NCBI GenBank assembly: GCA_031769625.1
Contig: JAUIMM010000740.1
Span: 62,001 to 126,000, forward strand
DNA length: 64,000 bases
DNA from: Taudactylus pleione
Lineage: Eukaryota; Chordata; Amphibia; Anura; Myobatrachidae
Direction: 5' to 3'
Shown one piece after another: positions 54,538-64,000 of the stretch. The position numbers were made by a program, and so were the translations under genes. The notes under the pieces are model-generated. The model saw only the letters and a list, made by a program, of their open reading frames with translations. It had not been told where the DNA came from and did not search any database. Every line of letters begins with the position of its first letter. Positions within the stretch are counted from its first letter, which is position 1.

Positions 54538-54918
54538 AAAGTGTGCATGTCCTGTTTATACAACATAAGGGTGGGTGGGAGGGCCCAAGGACAATTCCAT
54601 CTTGCACCTCTTTTTTTTCTTTGCATTATGTACAGTTTGGGGCCTAGTTTTTCAAACTGCCATCCTGTCTGCCACTGCAGTTTCACGCCTAGATGGGTCA
54701 CGTGTTTGTGCCGCCCACTCGTGTCGCTTAGCATAGTCATCCAGCTACCTCGGTGCAACGTTTTGGACATAAAAACACTATTGTGAGGTGTGAGGTGTTC
54801 AGAATAGACTGGAAATGAGTGGAAATTAAGGTTATTGAGGTTAATAATAGCATAGGAGCAGAAAAACCTACAAATTCTGTGATTTTAGCTGTTTTTATGC
54901 TTTTTTAAAAAAAAATAC
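54538..54918 (+). terminator. Transposon 3' UTR with probable poly(A) signal
   Basis: There is no canonical AATAAA between the stop codon and the right end. CATAAA at 54768-54773, a known variant signal, is followed within about ten bases by a GT-rich tract (GTGAGGTGTGAGGTGTTC, about 54784-54801), the arrangement expected for a cleavage site. A T-run is present at about 54610-54618. No gene is seen in the rest of the interval. Confidence 0.5.
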
Positions 54919-55040
54919 AGATCCAAAACACAAAACCCAGAACCCAAAACACGGAAGGGTGGTTTTGGCAAAACCAATCCAGATCCAAAACACGAAGAAA
55001 GATCCAGATCCAAAACCAAAACACAAAACACGAAAAGTGG
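54919..55040. repeat. Right subterminal GATCCAAAAC repeats
   Basis: GATCCAAAAC occurs at 54920, 54982 and 55007, with related AACCCAAAACACG near 54950 and CCAAAACAC motifs up to the right terminal repeat. It differs from the GATCCGAGTC motif at the left end but shares GATCC, so the two ends carry related but non-identical subterminal motifs. Such clusters are the usual transposase-binding regions of hAT elements; binding is inferred. Confidence 0.75.
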
Positions 55041-55045
55041 CCGGT

Positions 55046-55056
55046 GCACACCCCTA
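55046..55056 (-). repeat. Right terminal inverted repeat
   Basis: GCACACCCCTA, the reverse complement of TAGGGGTGTGC, matches the left end at 10 of 11 positions. Confidence 0.9.
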
Positions 55057-55064
55057 CTACACAC
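55057..55064. repeat. Right 8-bp target-site duplication of hAT element
   Basis: CTACACAC directly follows the element and equals the eight bases before its left end. Confidence 0.93.
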
Positions 55065-56527
55065 ACACACATACATCACATTACTGCACACACATACATC
55101 ACATTACTACACACTCACACACACATCACATTACTTCACACACACATCACATTACTACGCACACATCACATTACTTCACACACACATCACATTACTACAC
55201 ACACATACATCACATTACTACACACACACACATCACATTACTACACACACACATACATCACATTACTACACACATACATCACATTAGTACACACACATAC
55301 ATCACATTAGTACACACACACATACATCACATTACTACACACACACATACATCACATTACTACACACATACATCACATTACTACACACACACATACATCA
55401 CATTACTACACACACATACATCACATTACTACACACACATCACATTACTACACACACATACATCACATTACTACACACATACATCACATTACTACACATA
55501 CATTACATTACTACACACACACATCACATTACTACACATCACATTACTACACACACATACATCACATTACTATACACACATACATCATATTACTACACAC
55601 ACACATACATCACATTACTACACACACACACATCACATTACTACACACATAGATCACATTACTATACACACACACATACATCACATTACTACACACACAT
55701 ACATCACATTACTACATACATACATCACATTACTACACACACACACATACATCACATTACTACACACACATCACATTACTACACATACATTACATTACTA
55801 CACCCACACATACATCACATTACTACACATACATCACATTACTACACACACACACATCACATTAGTACACATACATCACATTACTACACATACATCACAT
55901 TACTACACACACACACACACATCACATTACTAGACATCACATTACTACACATACATACATCACATTACTACACACATACATCACATTACTACACATACAT
56001 CACATTACTACACACACATACATCACATTACTACACACATACATCACATTAATACACATACATCACATTACTACACACATACATCACATTACTACACATA
56101 CATCACATTACTACACCCACACATACCTCACATTACTACACACACATCACATTACTACACATACATCACATTACTACACCCACACATACTGTACATCACA
56201 TTACTGCACACACACATCACATTACTACACACACATACATCACATTACTACACACACATACTGTACATCACATTACTACACACATACCGTACATCACATT
56301 ACTACACACACATCACATTACTACACACACATAGATCACATTACTACACAAATATACTGTACATCACATTACTACACACCCACATCACATTACTACACAC
56401 ACACATCACATTACTACACACACATTCATCACATTACTACACCCACACATACATCACATTACTACACACACATACATCACATTACTACACCCACACATAC
56501 ATCACATTACTACACTCACACACATAG
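55057..56527. repeat. CA-rich satellite array, continuation right of the hAT element
   Basis: Same core and variants as the array on the left, including TACGCACACATC followed by ACTTCACAC near 55157, ATTAGTAC near 55284 and 55308, TACATTACATTAC near 55797, and ATACTGTACATC and related variants at 56180-56360. The phase continues directly from the left flank once one CTACACAC is removed. Units near the right edge are more diverged (CATACCGTACATC, CAAATATACTG), typical of the edge of a satellite array. The plus-strand open frames are artefacts of the composition. Confidence 0.96.
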
Positions 56528-56644
56528 AATTACACAGTAATAGATCTCCCTCCCTCCCCCACGATACTGACATGAGTTATACATGTGGCAGGAGCTGCAG
56601 GGACCTCTAACACTCACAGTCTCAGGCAGCTCCTCTGTTGCTAC
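56528..56644. other. Short unique spacer between two satellites
   Basis: About 117 bp of mixed sequence with a pyrimidine-rich CTCCCTCCCTCCCCC tract near 56547-56561 and a CAGGAGCTGCAGGGACC segment. No gene, RNA or mobile-element end is recognised. Confidence 0.7.
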
Positions 56645-58065
56645 GTGTATACTGTGTGTGTTATGTGTATACTGTGTGTGTATGTTATGTGTTATACTGT
56701 GTGTTATGTATATAGTGCGTGTGTGTGTTATGTGTATACTGTGTATGTTATGTGTATACTGTATGTGTATGTTATGTGTATACTGTGTGTGTTATGTGTA
56801 TACTGTGTTTGTATGTTATGTGTATACTGTGTGTGTATGTTATGTGTATACTGTGTATGTTATGTGTATACTGTGTGTGTGTTATGTGTATACTGTGTGT
56901 GTATGTTATGTGTATACTGTGTGTGTATGTTATGTGTATACTGTGTGTGTGTTATGTGTATACTGTGTGTTATGTGTATACAGTGTGTGTATGTTATGTG
57001 TTATACTGTGTGTGTGTTATGTATATACTGTGTGTGTTATGTGTATACTGTGTATGTTTTGTGTGTATGTTATGTGTATGCTGTGTATGTTATGTGTGTA
57101 TGCTATGTGTATACTGTGTGTGTTATGTGTATACTGTGTGTGTATGTTATGTGTTATACTGTGTGTGTTATGTATATACTGTGTGTGTGTGTTATGTGTA
57201 TACTGTGTATGTTATGTGTATACTGTATGTGTATGTTATGTGTATACTGTGTGTGTATGTTATGTGTTATACTGTGTGTGTATGTTATGTGTATACTGTG
57301 TGTGTTATGTGTATACTGTGTGTGTATGTTATGTGTATACTGTGTGTGTATGTTGTGTGTATATTGTGTGTGTTATGTGTATATTGTGTGTGTATGTTAT
57401 GTGTATACTGTGTGTGTTTGTTATGTTTTATACTGTGTGTGTATGTTATGTGTATACTGTGTGTGTATGTTATGTGTATACTGTGTGTGTTATGTATATA
57501 CTGTGTGTGTTATGTGTATACTGTGTGTGTGTGTATGTTATGTGTATACTGTGTATGTTATGTGTATACTGTGTGTGTATGTTATGTGTTATACTGTGTG
57601 TGTATGTTATGTGTACACTGTGTGTGTATGTTATGTGTATACTGTGTATGTTATGTGTATACTGTGTGTGTTATGTGTATACTGTGTGTGTGTTATGTGT
57701 ATACTGTGTGTGTTATGTGTATACTGTGTGCGTTATGTGTATACTGTGTGTGTATGTTATGTGTATACTGTGTGTATGTTATGTGTTATACTGTGTGTGT
57801 TATGTGTATACTGTGTATGTGTATGTTATGTGTATACTGTGTATGTTATGTGTATACTGTGTGTGTGTTATGTGTATACTGTGTATGTTATGTGTATACT
57901 GTGTGTGTATGTTATGTGTTATACTGTGTGTGTTATGTGCATACGATGTATGTTATGTGTATACTGTGTGTGTGTGTGTGTTATGTGTATACTGTGTATG
58001 TTATGTGTATACTGTGTGTTATGTGTATACTGTGTATGTTATGTGTATACTGTGTGTGTATGTTA
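56645..58065. repeat. TG-rich minisatellite, units of about 18-26 bp
   Basis: Repeated TATGTTATGTGTATACTGTG-type units with variable (TG)n. It starts abruptly after CTGTTGCTAC and ends before TAGTGTCAGTACC. Variants include GTTATACTG, ATGTATATACTG and GTGTACACTG. All three plus frames are open and give Val/Cys/Tyr/Met-rich translations of nearly 500 residues that repeat with the unit; these are not genes. Its TG-rich strand is the plus strand, the opposite of the CA satellite to the left. Confidence 0.95.
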
Positions 58066-58338
58066 GTGTCAGTACCGGGCCCCACAATTTCTGATGGCAG
58101 CCCTGCTGAGGAGTCAGGAGACTCCTCTGCCAGGCGAGCCACTGCCTCCTGATCCCGGCAGGTAAGAGCCTCTTTTCCACTACAGGGTCTGACTGGGCAT
58201 TTATTACACTTTGCGTGTAAACTGCAATAAATACAAGGCTAGAATAGATGTCACCAATACGGGCAGCAGGCTCTCTTTTGTACTATATGGTGGTAGTAGT
58301 GCGCATAATTATTGTGTCATACTGAATATTATATATAT
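58066..58338. other. Unique sequence between minisatellite and solo LTR
   Basis: About 270 bp with no recognised gene. It contains a perfect 8-bp palindrome, GAGGAGTC (58108-58115) with GACTCCTC (58120-58127), and a strong splice-donor-like CAGGTAAGAG at 58159-58168, but no convincing exon. The right end is A/T-rich (ATATTATATATAT) and is the target of the LTR insertion. It may be part of an older interspersed repeat that I do not recognise. Confidence 0.6.
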
Positions 58339-58450
58339 TGTGATAGGATCACTGGTAAAGTGGTCTGTGGCAGGTACATTTGTCCCAGATTCCTGTCTTA
58401 TGTGTTCTAAACCCCCAGGAGAAAGTCTGCAGTGTAGCAGGCTTGAGTCT

Positions 58451-58468
58451 CGGCTTTTTGAAAAGCCG
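58451..58468. repeat. Short perfect hairpin in LTR U3
   Basis: CGGCTTTT and AAAAGCCG are perfect 8-bp inverted repeats with a TG loop. A role is unknown. Confidence 0.6.
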
Positions 58469-58584
58469 GTTTGGGACCTAGGGGTTGTGGGTGAGAGGAG
58501 AGGGAGGGCTCCACCCACGGCCACTCCAGGTTTTGGTTCTCGCAGCCTGGTAACAGGCTTGTTAGGGTTTCCACCTGAGAGTGG

Positions 58585-58594
58585 CCAATATAAG
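58585..58594 (+). promoter_or_regulatory. Putative LTR promoter (TATA box)
   Basis: CCAATATAAG contains TATAAG at 58589-58594 inside the LTR-like segment, upstream of the GTGTTTAGGGCTGAGTG region where transcription would start. An overlapping CCAAT motif is also readable. Confidence 0.55.
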
Positions 58595-58818
58595 CCTAGT
58601 GTGTTTAGGGCTGAGTGTCTTACCTGGGAGAGCAGGCAGGGAGTTTGCTCAGAGACACTTGAAAACCTAACTGTAAGTGTTGTGCTGTGCCTTTGTTGCT
58701 GGTGAGGGCATTAGGCCCTGCCAGGTTCTGGTAGTGAGGGAACCACCTGTGAAGTTAGTGCCCCGACAGGGCTAGGATTTATGTTTATGTTTTCTTTATG
58801 TTATTTCTGACATTGTAC

Positions 58819-58824
58819 AATAAA
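58819..58824 (+). terminator. Putative LTR poly(A) signal
   Basis: Canonical AATAAA in the context ACAATAAAGACTGG, about 230 bases after the TATA box and about 120 bases before the TCACA end, as expected for the R/U5 part of an LTR. Confidence 0.6.
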
Positions 58825-58960
58825 GACTGGCGCCGACCAGCTTGTACTCACATCCAGACTGGTATGCTGCTTCCCTGCTGCTGTGTGTGTATGTAAGGAA
58901 GGAGACCTCTACACAGGAGAGGGACCTCCTAATCTGACTGTGTCACAATATATACAGTCA

Positions 58961-61900
58961 GGTATACTGTATACATTGTGCTTACCTTGTGTAGTGTGTA
59001 CTGTATACACTGTGCTTACCTTGTGTAGTATGTAATGTATACACTGTGCTTACCTTGTGTAGTATATACTGTATACACTGTGCTTACCTTGTGTAGTATG
59101 TACTGTATACATTGTGCTTACCTTGTGTAGTGTGTACTGTATACACTGTGCTTACCTTGTGTAGTATGTAATGTATACACTGTGCTTACCTTGTGTAGTA
59201 TATACTGTATACACTGTGCTTACCTTGTGTAGTATATACTGTATACACTGTGCTTACCTTGTGTAGTATATACTGTATACACTGTGCTTACCTTGTGTAG
59301 TATATACTGTATACACTGTGCTTACCTTGTGTAGTGTGTACTGTATACACTGTGCTTACCTTGTGTAGTATGTAATGTATACACTGTGCTTACCTTGTGT
59401 AGTATATACTGTATACACTGTGCTTACCTTGTGTAGTATATACTGTATACACTGTGCTTACCTTGTGTAGTATATACTGTATACACTGTGCTTACCTTGT
59501 GTAGTGTGTACTGTATACACTGTGCTTACCTTGTGTAGTGTGTACTGTATACACTGTGCTTACCTTGTGTAGTATGTACTGTATACATTGTGCTTACCTT
59601 GTGTAGTATATACTGTATACACTGTGCTTACCTTGTGTAGTATATACTGTATACACTGTGCTTACCTTGTGTAGTATATACTGTATACACTGTGCTTACC
59701 TTGTGTAGTATATACTGTATACACTGTGCTTACCTTGTGTAGTATATACTGTATACACTGTGCTTACCTTGTGTAGTATATACTGTATACACTGTGCTTA
59801 CCTTGTGTAGTATATACTGTATACATTGTGCTTACCTTGTGTAGTATATACTGTATACACTGTGCTTACCTTGTGTAGTATGTACTGTATACACTGTGCT
59901 TACCTTGTGTAGTATATACTGTATACATTGTGCTTACCTTGTGTAGTATATACTGTATACACTGTGCTTACCTTGTGTAGTATATACTGTATACACAGCG
60001 CTTACCTTGTGTAGTATGTACTGTATACACTGTGCTTACCTTGTGTAGTATATACTGTATACACTGTGCTTACCTTGTGTAGTGTGTACTGTATACACTG
60101 TGCTTACCTTGTGTAGTGTGTACTGTATACACTGTGCTTACCTTGTGTAGTATATACTGTATACACTGCGCTTACCTTGTGTAGTATATACTGTATACAC
60201 TGTGCTTACCTTGTGTAGTATATACTGTATACATTGTGCTTACCTTGTGTAGTATATACTGTATACACTGTGCTTACCTTGTGTAGTATATACTGTATAC
60301 ACTGCGCTTACCTTGTGTAGTGTGTACTGTATACACTGTGCTTACCTTGTGTAGTATATACTGTATACACTGTGCTTACCTTGTGTAGTATATACTGTAT
60401 ACATTGTGCTTACCTTGTGTAGTATATACTGTATACACTGTGCTTACCTTGTGTAGTGTGTACTGTATACATTGTGCTTACCTTGTGTAGTATATACTGT
60501 ATACACTGTGCTTACCTTGTGTAGTATGTACTGTATACACTGCGCTTACCTTGTGTAGTATATACTGTATACATTGTGCTTACCTTGTGTAGTATATACT
60601 GTATACACTGTGCTTACCTTGTGTAGTGTGTACTGTATACATTGTGCTTACCTTGTGTAGTATATACTGTATACACTGTGCTTACCTTGTGTAGTATATA
60701 CTGTATACACTGTGCTTACCTTGTGTAGTATATACTGTATACACAGCGCTTACCTTGTGTAGTGTGTACTGTATACACTGTGCTTACCTTGTGTAGTGTG
60801 TACTGTATACACTGTGCTTACCTTGTGTAGTATATACTGTATACATTGTGCTTACCTTGTGTAGTACATACTGTATACACTGCGCTTACCTTGTGTAGTA
60901 TATACTGTATACACTGTGCTTACCTTGTGTAGTATATACTGTATACACTGTGCTTACCTTGTGTAGTATATACTGTATACACTGTGCTTACCTTGTGTAG
61001 TATGTACTGTATACACTGTGCTTACCTTGTGTAGTATATACTGTATACACTGTGCTTACCTTGTGTAGTATATACTGTATACATTGTGCTTACCTTGTGT
61101 AGTACATACTGTATACATTGTGCTTACCTTGTGTAGTGTGTACTGTATACACTGTGCTTACCTTGTGTAGTATATACTGTATACACTGTGCTTACCTTGT
61201 GTAGTATATACTGTATACATTGTGCTTACCTTGTGTAGTATATACTGTATACATTGTGCTTACCTTGTGTAGTGTGTACTGTATACACTGTGCTTACCTT
61301 GTGTAGTGTGTACTGTATACACTGTGCTTACCTTGTGTAGTATATACTGTATACACTGCGCTTACCTTGTGTAGTATATACTGTATACACTGTGCTTACC
61401 TTGTGTAGTATATACTGTATACATTGTGCTTACCTTGTGTAGTATATACTGTATACACTGCGCTTACCTTGTGTAGTGTGTACTGTATACACTGTGCTTA
61501 CCTTGTGTAGTATATACTGTATACACTGTGCTTACCTTGTGTAGTATATACTGTATACATTGTGCTTACCTTGTGTAGTATATACTGTATACACTGTGCT
61601 TACCTTGTGTAGTGTGTACTGTATACATTGTGCTTACCTTGTGTAGTATATACTGTATACACTGTGCTTACCTTGTGTAGTGTGTACTGTATACACTGCG
61701 CTTACCTTGTGTAGTACATACTGTATACACTGTGCTTACCTTGTGTAGTATGTAATGTATACACTGTGCTTACCTTGTGTAGTACGTACTGTATACATTG
61801 TGCTTACCTTGTGTAGTATGTAATGTATACACTGTGCTTACCTTGTGTAGTACGTACTGTATACACTGTGCTTACCTTGTGTAGTATGTAATGTATACAC

Positions 61901-64000
61901 TGTGCTTACCTTGTGTAGTACGTACTGTATACACTGCGCTTACCTTGTGTAGTATATACTGTATACACTGCGCTTACCTTGTGTAGTATATACTGTATAC
62001 ACTGTGCTTACCTTGTGTAGTATGTACTGTATACACTGTGCTTACCTTGTGTAGTATGTACTGTATACACTGTGCTTACCTTGTGTAGTATGTACTGTAT
62101 ACATTGTGCTTACCTTGTGTAGTACGTACTGTATACACTGCGCTTACCTTGTGTAGTATATACTGTATACACTGTGCTTACCTTGTGTAGTATATACTGT
62201 ATACACTGTGCTTACCTTGTGTAGTATATACTGTATACACTGTGCTTACCTTGTGTAGTATGTACTGTATACACTGTGCTTACCTTGTGTAGTATATACT
62301 GTATACACTGTGCTTACCTTGTGTAGTATATACTGTATACACTGTGCTTACCTTGTGTAGTATATACTGTATACACTGCGCTTACCTTGTGTAGTATATA
62401 CTGTATACACTGCGCTTACCTTGTGTAGTACATACTGTATACACTGCGCTTACCTTGTGTAGTATATACTGTATACACTGCGCTTACCTTGTGTAGTATA
62501 TACTGTATACACTGTGCTTACCTTGTGTAGTATATACTGTATACACTGTGCTTACCTTGTGTAGTATATACTGTATACACTGTGCTTACCTTGTGTAGTA
62601 TATACTGTATACACTGTGCTTACCTTGTGTAGTATATACTGTATACACTGCGCTTACCTTGTGTAGTATATACTGTATACACTGCGCTTACCTTGTGTAG
62701 TATATACTGTATACACTGCGCTTACCTTGTGTAGTATATACTGTATACATTGTGCTTACCTTGTGTAGTATGTACTGTATACACTGTGCTTACCTTGTGT
62801 AGTATATACTGTATACATTGTGCTTACCTTGTGTAGTATATACTGTATACACTGTGCTTACCTTGTGTAGTATATACTGTATACATTGTGCTTACCTTGT
62901 GTAGTATATACTGTATACACTGTGCTTACCTTGTGTAGTATGTACTGTATACACTGTGCTTACCTTGTGTAGTATATACTGTATACACTGTGCTTACCTT
63001 GTGTAGTATGTACTGTATACACTGCGCTTACCTTGTGTAGTACATACTGTATACACTGTGCTTACCTTGTGTAGTATGTACTGTATACACTGTGCTTACC
63101 TTGTGTAGTATATACTGTATACATTGTGCTTACCTTGTGTAGTATATACTGTATACACTGTGCTTACCTTGTGTAGTATATACTGTATACATTGTGCTTA
63201 CCTTGTGTAGTATATACTGTATACACTGCGCTTACCTTGTGTAGTATATACTGTATACACTGCGCTTACCTTGTGTAGTATATACTGTATACACTGCGCT
63301 TACCTTGTGTAGTATATACTGTATACACTGCGCTTACCTTGTGTAGTATATACTGTATACACTGCGCTTACCTTGTGTAGTATATACTGTATACACTGTG
63401 CTTACCTTGTGTAGTATATACTGTATACACTGTGCTTACCTTGTGTAGTATATACTGTATACACTGCGCTTACCTTGTGTAGTATATACTGTATACACTG
63501 CGCTTACCTTGTGTAGTATATACTGTATACACTGCGCTTACCTTGTGTAGTATGTACTGTATACACTGCGCTTACCTTGTGTAGTGTGTACTGTATACAC
63601 TGTGCTTACCTTGTGTAGTATATACTGTATACACTGTGCTTACCTTGTGTAGTATGTACTGTATACACTGTGCTTACCTTGTGTAGTATATACTGTATAC
63701 ACTGTGCTTACCTTGTGTAGTATATACTGTATACACTGCGCTTACCTTGTGTAGTATATACTGTATACACTGCGCTTACCTTGTGTAGTATATACTGTAT
63801 ACACTGTGCTTACCTTGTGTAGTACATACTGTATACACTGCGCTTACCTTGTGTAGTATATACTGTATACACTGCGCTTACCTTGTGTAGTATGTACTGT
63901 ATACACTGCGCTTACCTTGTGTAGTGTGTACTGTATACACTGTGCTTACCTTGTGTAGTATGTACTGTATACACTGTGCTTACCTTGTGTAGTATATACT
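58961..64000. repeat. 34-bp satellite in strict register, to window end
   Basis: Tandem units of 34 bp, each with the constant block CTTACCTTGTGTAGT and a variable half around ACTGTATACAC. CTTACC is at 58981, 59015, 59049, 60069, 62041, 62517 and 63979; 63979 minus 58981 is 4,998, exactly 147 units, so there is no net length change over 5 kb. Variation is concentrated at three places: the bases after GTAGT (ATATA, ATGTA, GTGTA, ACATA, ACGTA), CAC against CAT, and GTG against GCG, plus a TAATG variant for TACTG. Each unit has an imperfect dyad around AGTATATACTGTATACACT. No gene is present. The array continues beyond the window. Confidence 0.97.

Larger units (their letters stand above)
48828..55056 (+). 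mobile_element. Complete autonomous hAT DNA transposon (BED-finger, Ac-like)
   Basis: A 6,229-bp DNA transposon inserted into the CA satellite. It has short terminal inverted repeats (TAGGGGTGAGC on the left; TAGGGGTGTGC on the right when read inward), an 8-bp CTACACAC target duplication, different subterminal repeats at each end, a TATA promoter, a long tandem-repeat leader, one intact transposase reading frame and a 3' UTR. hAT elements move by cut-and-paste, with the transposase binding the terminal and subterminal repeats. GC content and sequence complexity change abruptly at both ends relative to the satellite. The intact frame and ends suggest a young, possibly mobile copy. The family is assigned from the transposase motifs and duplication length; the exact named family was not identified. 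Confidence 0.96.
58339..58947 (+). mobile_element. Probable solo LTR of an LTR retrotransposon or endogenous retrovirus
   Basis: A 609-bp segment starting TGTGA and ending TCACA, the 5-bp inverted TG...CA termini expected of an LTR. It contains a CCAATATAAG box at 58585-58594, AATAAA at 58819-58824 about 230 bases later, and a GTAAGT donor-like site at 58673-58678, matching a U3-R-U5 order on the plus strand. The flanks are ATATAT on both sides, compatible with a 4- or 6-bp target duplication, although the A/T-rich target weakens that. No internal coding region, primer-binding site or second LTR is in the window on either side, so it is most likely a solo LTR left by recombination. The family (Ty3-like or retroviral) cannot be decided. 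A reading frame of 164 residues across its left half is judged accidental. Confidence 0.7.

Noticed and set aside
51451..54770. Assorted 60-150-residue frames on both strands within the hAT element
   Set aside because: They overlap the intact transposase frame or its 3' UTR and have no recognisable domains; they are shadows.
56583..58152. Three overlapping frames of about 480-500 residues rich in Val, Cys, Tyr and Met
   Set aside because: All three plus frames of the TG minisatellite are open at once and the translations repeat with the DNA unit; they look superficially like membrane proteins only because of TG-rich codons.
58211..58705. 164-residue plus-strand frame
   Set aside because: It crosses the left boundary of the probable LTR and its TATA box and has no recognisable motif.
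58073..58947. Full-length LTR retroelement or retroviral genes
   Set aside because: Only one LTR-like segment is present; satellites lie on both sides and no gag, protease, reverse transcriptase or integrase motifs are found in any frame.
58961..64000. CRISPR-like appearance: regular constant block alternating with variable half
   Set aside because: The 34-bp unit has no unique spacers; the variable half differs at only a few positions. It is a satellite in a eukaryotic context without cas genes.

Overview
This window is non-coding, repeat-dominated DNA from a eukaryote, most likely a vertebrate with a large genome; an amphibian is my best guess, but nothing here proves it. Support comes from tens of kilobases of tandem satellite, an autonomous hAT transposon with a BED zinc-finger transposase, a solo LTR, TATA boxes and poly(A) signals. 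There are no bacterial-style genes, RNA genes or CRISPR arrays. The only protein-coding gene I can support is the hAT transposase.

Layout: (1) 1-48827 is one continuous CA-rich satellite with units of about 17-31 bp built on the core ATCACATTACTACACA. It is organised into nested higher-order blocks of roughly 0.9-2.6 kb, and its plus strand is almost free of G. (2) 48828-55056 is a complete 6,229-bp hAT element inserted into that satellite. It has terminal inverted repeats starting TAGGGGTG, an 8-bp target duplication CTACACAC, a TATA promoter, a 5' leader containing twelve 160-bp tandem repeats, an intact 1,037-residue transposase, a 3' UTR hairpin and a likely poly(A) signal. (3) 55057-56527 is the CA satellite resuming. 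(4) 56528-56644 is a short unique stretch. (5) 56645-58065 is a TG-rich minisatellite of about 18-26-bp units. (6) 58066-58338 is unique sequence with no recognised gene. (7) 58339-58947 is a probable solo LTR (TGTGA...TCACA ends, TATA box, AATAAA). (8) 58961-64000 is a 34-bp satellite kept in exact register for 147 periods, running off the window end.

How the parts relate: the satellite is the substrate and mobile elements have landed in or beside it. A paralogous satellite block at about 46.3 kb preserves the empty site of the hAT insertion, so the insertion is younger than that block duplication. The transposase retains all the recognisable catalytic and structural residues I checked, so the element may be recently active. 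I found no clear new multi-gene system. The most unusual items are the E-box-bearing 160-bp repeat leader of the transposon, the near-G-free higher-order satellite with its internal empty site, and the contrast between length-variable and length-invariant satellites side by side.
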